From Hevea brasiliensis (lineage: Eukaryota > Streptophyta > Magnoliopsida > Malpighiales > Euphorbiaceae), in contig NC_079502.1 of NCBI RefSeq assembly GCF_030052815.1, forward strand, positions 1,054,001 to 1,118,000: a stretch of DNA of 64,000 nt. Reading direction: 5' to 3'. Shown here one piece after another: positions 58,678 through 64,000 of this stretch. Made by a program: the position numbers and the translations under genes. The notes under the pieces are model-generated. The model saw nothing but the letters and a program-made list of their open reading frames with translations, was not told the origin of the DNA and made no database searches. The first letter of the stretch is position 1. Every line of letters begins with the position of its first letter.

Positions 58678-61600
58678 CTATCTTAATACATATTCATCTG
58701 GTCATCTATGTTTGCAGGCTTTGCCTTGGTGCATGGTCAGATCATGGAGAGAGGACTGGGGGTTTCTATGCATGTAATCGTTATGAGACAGCAAAGCAAG
58801 AGGGAGTGGTATATTATACAGTGTTTGTTTTGTTTTGCTTTTTTCCTCTTATGTGTGTATCTCAAGACGTCTGCACATTTCTTCCTATGCTCCCCCTTGG
58901 TATATGGTTGTCTTGTGTTACCTAAGTAAGATTATTTCCTTTGCTTACAGTATGATGAGGCTGAAAAGAGAAGAGAAATGGCAAAAAATTCTCTAGAGAG
59001 ATATACTCATTATTATGAACGATGGGCAACCAACCAAGCTGTAAGTGGTCATAATACTTATGATACTATGTGAATTAGGCTGCTTATGATATATTACCTC
59101 TTTTTCTCCTCTGTAATTGTTATAAAGAGTGAATTTCACTTAATTTGTTTGTTGACTTTGTGATGTTAATGGTAATTCAAGTAAGTGCTATAAAGACATT
59201 ATGTGATGTGTTTATAATTTGGAATCATCTTCTGGTGTCTTGGATCTGAATTTTTAGGTTGATTTTGGACTTGAGAAGCAGAAAAGAAAGGCCTTAGATA
59301 TTAGCATTTGGCATGTGGAACTTTTCGCTGCTTTATGTTAGGCTTGGCAACTTTTTGGCAACTTTTTCCCTGTCCTTATGGGTACCAGCCTTACTCAACT
59401 TTAATGGGGCAGATAAAACCCACCCTCGATATATATGATGTTTAAATAATTTTTTTTTGTAATATTATTATTACTTTTTCGGGTAAATAAGAAACTATTC
59501 ATTTATATGTATATTATATGTATATAGTATTTATAATATTTATTCCTTTTTTTAACTTGAAAAAGGGTAATATTTTCTTCACCCAAAATTAGGATGGAGA
59601 GGGCATCGGTATGCTGAGTACTGTATATCAAACCCTTTGCTATCAATTTTCTGTGTCTGGTGCAATTTTAACAAGTGACCATGCTTACTGATACATTTAA
59701 TATAAACCTGAGCAGTAATCTTGGAGAAAAGAACCTAGTCTTTAATGCATTTAGATATGCTGAAGCACTTATTCTTTAATCAAATCAGAATAAGATTTAT
59801 TAATTTCTTTTATCAATTACTGTGCTTGTTGATATAGTTATTGTTAACATTTGTGGTGATCTTTGAGAAAAGAACCTAGACTTAAATGCATGTAGTTTTT
59901 TGCATTGGGGCACCCTTTTTTTTTTTAATAGAAAATAGGATTTATTAATGATTTATTTTGGACTTGGAGTGTTTATTTATTTGGAATGCTTGGTTAGGTA
60001 GTGGTGCTTCAAAGTGAAAATTGCCCTCTAGGCATGAAGTTCTCATTTTTCCTGGGGCACTATTTCCCCAAATGTGTTCATAATTGAGCAATGCCATGCA
60101 TTTGAGCAAAGCAATAAACAAATTGCTAATAAAAAAATTGTTTGATAAGCTTTGTTGAATTTTAAATCACAATTTCTTGAATAGCTTTATGATTTTTTAA
60201 TCATAAATAGTGAAGAACCTTGTTCTGAATAGTGAAATGACCCAGACATTTGTTTGCATATCCCTAGGAGAAGCATTCAATAATGTTAAAGTCACGTGCA
60301 GTTTTTTTTTTTTTTTTATCTGAGGGTTTTAGTGGTTTCTAATACCTTTATGTAATTATGTTATGCAAGAGTATGGTTAAAGATTATTGGAAAGAGAAGG
60401 ACATGGAAAAACAAAAGGGTCAAGAAAAGGATTATATGCAAAAGGGAAACGAGAAAAATTTGAGGGCAGATAGATCTATAACAAGGGCCCCTGCTAATGG
60501 TCTTACTCTTGCTTTTTGAAGTTGTAATTTTAAAGAAAGTGCTTTCAAATAGGGCAAAAACAGGAAAAACTATTTTTACATTTATGCAAAACTTGGTCAA
60601 TTCTCTGTCTAAGGTGCTTGACTGGGTGTGTAACATGAGCAAATCAGAGAGGTCCCTTGGTCTACAGGATCTTTTGGCAAGTATATTTGCGGTGTGCAGC
60701 TGTGCACAGCTCAGCAGCTTGATGAGCTTCTGTTTAAAAGCCTGACCTTGTCAATACTGTTAAAAGCACAATTGAAGCACCTTTCAGAGTGCATTGTCCT
60801 GTGTTAATTGAGTTGCCTCTATGGCATCTTAGTTTAGTTGGCCAGTTGAGTATGGCTAATCTTCTCTGGCATTTGACTCCAAAAGTTTGCCCCTCTGGCA
60901 TATAGAACTGTGGATTAAATTGCAGCTGTGATCATTATATGTTGTGGCCAAAGTATAATGCTTGCTGCTGGTGCTATTGGGAGAATTTTCTTAAAACTAG
61001 CTTGAAAAGAAGGGGCATGTATACATATTGTGTGATGGTTGAAACAGACTTTTCCACTTGTTATTCTCATGTGTCTATCACAGAACAGCCTGCAACATAC
61101 TGTAGGACAAAAAAATGGATATGTAACAGACATTATGTTTTCTACTGGCCGTTATATGAAACCCGGTATAAACTATTGAGACACAAGGAAAGATCATTGA
61201 GCTTTGGAATAAAGAAGTTGTGGGAATTAGGATGTATTTTTTTTTGGAAAATCTGGTTAACTGTTTTGCATTGTAAGGTGAAGAATTCTTAGAAAGGCCA
61301 TCATTGTCAAGGAGGCAAACCCGTGATTCTTTTGGGAAAGAGAGGACTGTATTCTTCAAGATTAGTTGATGTATTAAATGAAGAAGCAAAGGTTCAGTTT
61401 ATCATGTGATTCGAAGACATGGAATTGCATTGGGTTTTGTTTCTCATGCTTGCATACTAACTTGTATTTTCTGTGCTTGGTTTTGCTTAATTTAATAATT
61501 CCCCATCTTGGCAGATCTTTCTTGAGTCATGTATCTTTCGTTGCTTTCTTTTGAGATGATATGTTTATGCTTTCCAAATATTTTTGTGATAATATTAAAT

Positions 61601-64000
61601 TCCTAGTCATGCTTGACATGTTAAATGTTCTGTATTCTTATTAGTTTCAAATTTGATTCTGAGCTTTTCCTTTCTCACTGCAGTCTAGGCAAAAGGCACT
61701 GGCAGACCTACAGCAAATGCAAACTGTGCATGTAAGTTGAACTTCTGACCCTTAGTCGTTTCTTACCTGTAATTGTATAGTTGGTTCTCATGGTTTCAGT
61801 TTATTTTTTATGTTCAAAACACAATACTAGAAGATTATTTATTGCTTTTCAGTTAAGGGTGAGTAGACCTGGCCATTGGGCCAGTTCTTGGCCGGAACCA
61901 GCAGTTCAGGGTTGAGAAATGGAATGAACCGGAACTGGACCTTCCCTAGGTGGTTCCAGCCTGTTCCGGCTCAAGGTTCAGGGCTGTATTAGATATGGTT
62001 CATTGATGGTTTTGGTTTTTGAGCAGTCTGGTTTGGTCCATGTGGCGTCTCCTTGCGTCTGCCATGTTGCCTTTTCCTTTAGAATAAGAGAAAAACTGTT
62101 TGGGTTTGACCCGGAGCAGGCCTGGTCCTGAACTGGTCCCTGGCCAGGTCTAAGGTTGAGCCTATGAAGCTCTGTTTGTGCTTGGCTCATTTGAAACTCA
62201 CAACTCTGCTCATTTAAATTTTGTATAGCATTCTGGAAACACAATTGTATATGCTGCAAATTACACGTTGTCCAGACGCAAAATGAGGAAGGTGCTAAAC
62301 TGAAAGGATAATGTACTCGATTATTTTTCCAATATACTCGTGTAGTCATTAGTTAAGCACAAGGAATGAGTTGAGGAAGTTGTGTATATTGGTTGTAGAA
62401 GTGAAAGTTTAAGGGTGCAATAAGTAAATAAAAGAAAGATTAGGGGTTACATAGGTCAAAATAAAAGATCAATGCTATGAGAGTTTTGTTGAATATGAAA
62501 GGAAAGGATAGTTTTTAATCCATGGATTAAAAAAGAAAAGAAATGATAGGTTAAGTAATTTCTCATGTTTGGAAATTTCATGGGATGTGAAAGGATTTAA
62601 TTATTAAAGGTAGAATAATCATATTTAAAAAATATTGGTAATGTTAATGGGAAGGCAAAATGGGTTTCGAAGGGATAACTAATCCCTCATTTTTCTCTCT
62701 CTTTTTTTTTTTTGAATTTTTTTTTTTTAACTCTCCTTAAACTTCCAAACAAGAGATATCTCTTATTCTTTGACCTTTTACTTTCCCTATCCTTACATCC
62801 AAACAAAATGTAAGGATGCAATAGACTTTCCCTAATTAATTCAGGTGTAAATTTATGCATTAGGCCTATAATTGACTAATTCAAAACCAATGGTTACAGC
62901 CTAATCCCATACCGCCTGCCAGATGAAACCCTATACGAAATTCTTGTGATGCATTTATAGTTCAATTTTGAAATTGTGAAAAACAATGCAATTCCCCAAT
63001 TGAAATTGTGCCTCTTGTGGCTTTAAGGCATGTTCTCCAAGGATCTGTAGTATTCTTCTTAATATTAGATATCTGCCTTTTCCAAAGTGGGTTTAATTTG
63101 GTTTTGTAACTTTCTGGGAGTGATGATCATGTGTTTTTGTAGCTTGAGAAGTTGAGTGACATACAGTGTCAACCTGAGTCTCAACTGAAGTTCATAACTG
63201 AGGCCTGGCTACAGGTGTGCTATTATAATTAAACAACTAGATTTGTATTGCTTTCTTCTATTATATATTTAAACATGATTGTTTGCTGCTTTTCCCATCA
63301 TCTTTGCTCTGTTCTCAGATAGTTGAATGCAGACGAGTTTTGAAATGGACTTATGCCTATGGATATTATTTACCTGAGCATGAACATGGCAAGAGAGTAT
63401 TCTTTGAGTATTTGCAAGGTAAGTCATCTCTTATTTTTGAAGCAGATAATTTATCCTTGTGGTGGTCTTATCACAGAGACTAATACACAGGTGAAGCCGA
63501 GTCTGGGTTGGAACGTCTTCATCAATGTGCTGAGAAGGAGCTTCAGGCTTATCTAAATGCGGAGGGCCCATCAAAGGATTTCAATGAGTTCCGCACTAAA
63601 CTTGCTGGATTGACCAGGTGATTCTGAGACTATTCTAGCCCTTTTTCTTTTGTTCTTTCCTCCTACCCTCCTGTCTGGTTATTGAACCTTAGTTGTGAGA
63701 CTTGCACAGTACTAAGGATTTTTTAGGAAAAGTAGTATTGCTGTCCATCTGTTCTCTCCTGTGAATACCAGACTGGATATTGTGTTTGATGTGTTGTATA
63801 GTTTACCTGATTATATGCCCTAAAGTTGGCTTTAGATTGTTCTTGGACTGGCAACAAAGTAGTTGTTTAGCTTGAGCGTTGGAAATACCTGAGACACTAA
63901 TTTTACCATCATAATATAAGAGTGGAAAGAAAATAAATAAATAGACTTGGAGAATGACAATTTGTCTATGCTGTGGAATTCCATTAATTGGATGCTTGTT
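53438..64000 (+). CDS. Ariadne-type RBR E3 ubiquitin ligase (ARI7/ARI8-like), 3' end outside the window
   Basis: Fourteen exons are visible: 53438-53611, 54016-54140, 54240-54345, 54479-54569, 55678-55850, 56799-56903, 57059-57147, 58160-58267, 58718-58808, 58951-59040, 61684-61731, 63143-63214, 63319-63418 and 63491-63617. They join into 499 codons plus two bases with GT..AG introns. The protein takes ubiquitin from an E2 onto its own RING2 Cys, then to a target. Domain order is classic: an acidic N-terminus (1-58, Asp/Glu-rich), RING1 from Cys138 ([18 protein letters not shown]), IBR (about 205-275), and RING2 ([19 protein letters not shown], about 296-330) with likely catalytic Cys314. A helical Ariadne domain follows ([18 protein letters not shown]). 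Plant ARI7/8 proteins are somewhat longer than the part seen, so only the C-terminal end is missing. The frame is intact throughout. Confidence 0.93.
58285..58313. repeat. (CT)n microsatellite in RBR intron 8
   Basis: A CT dinucleotide tract shortly after the donor of intron 8. Confidence 0.93.
58631..58674. repeat. (AC)n microsatellite in RBR intron 8
   Basis: An uninterrupted AC dinucleotide tract of about 22 units. Confidence 0.95.
59041..61683. other. Long intron 10 of the RBR ligase gene
   Basis: A 2.6-kb intron with poly-T runs (for example 60302-60317) and short open frames (60361-60745, 60915-61389) lacking domains. No transposon ends were recognised inside it. Confidence 0.6.
61864..62152. 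mobile_element. hAT-type MITE in RBR intron 11
   Basis: The 289-bp element has perfect 11-bp terminal inverted repeats TAGACCTGGCC..GGCCAGGTCTA, extending imperfectly inward (CCAGTTC and its complement). It is flanked by AGGGTGAG (61856-61863) and AGGTTGAG (62153-62160), an 8-bp duplication with one mismatch. Size, TA-starting ends and 8-bp duplication fit a non-autonomous hAT element. It has no coding capacity. Confidence 0.85.

Noticed and set aside
1..64000. tRNA or rRNA genes
   Set aside because: Scanning for B-box-like GGTTCGAATCC and conserved rRNA segments gave no convincing hit; the only tRNA-like matches are retrotransposon primer sites.

Overview
The window is nuclear DNA from a flowering plant. 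Genes are split by many short AT-rich GT..AG introns, intergenic DNA is AT-rich with long TA and CT microsatellites, and a large share of the sequence is plant-type retrotransposons. The gene content (BAHD acyltransferase, chloroplast phosphoglycolate phosphatase, plant CMP-sialic-acid-transporter-like protein, Ariadne RBR ligase) points to a core eudicot. A woody Malpighiales/Euphorbiaceae-type genome is my guess, not something the sequence proves.

Layout. 0.7-2.4 kb: a two-exon BAHD acyltransferase on the minus strand. 6.1-7.7 kb: a two-exon INO80 subunit D-like zinc-finger gene on the minus strand. 8.6-25.7 kb: a three-level nest of transposable elements. A 5'-truncated L1-type LINE (14-bp target duplication) is split by a 14-kb Tekay/Del-like Ty3/Gypsy element with ~2-kb LTRs (duplication AACAG). 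That element is itself split by a 6.3-kb element of uncertain class (duplication TGCTC) carrying a spliced gag-like gene. 26.1-27.9 kb: a seven-exon ULP1-type SUMO protease. 28.8-32.8 kb: eleven-exon chloroplast phosphoglycolate phosphatase. 36.0-51.1 kb: a fourteen-exon nucleotide-sugar transporter whose intron 12 is 8.8 kb because an RTE-type LINE landed there and was later split by a Copia element. 53.4 kb to the end: an Ariadne-type RBR E3 ubiquitin ligase, fourteen exons visible, 3' end outside the window.

The six host genes splice into uninterrupted frames, with consensus GT..AG junctions wherever I placed them. They are ordinary housekeeping or metabolic genes and show no operon-like relation. 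Every transposon reading frame is broken by stops, frameshifts or deletions. The most unusual object is the 6.3-kb innermost element (14620-20919). It has TGTCG..CGACA ends in a longer imperfect inverted repeat, a 5-bp target duplication and no LTR pair that I can find. It also has about a dozen tandem ~55-bp repeats rich in TCGGA/TCCGA, and two divergent TATA boxes with a splice donor on the outward-facing strand.
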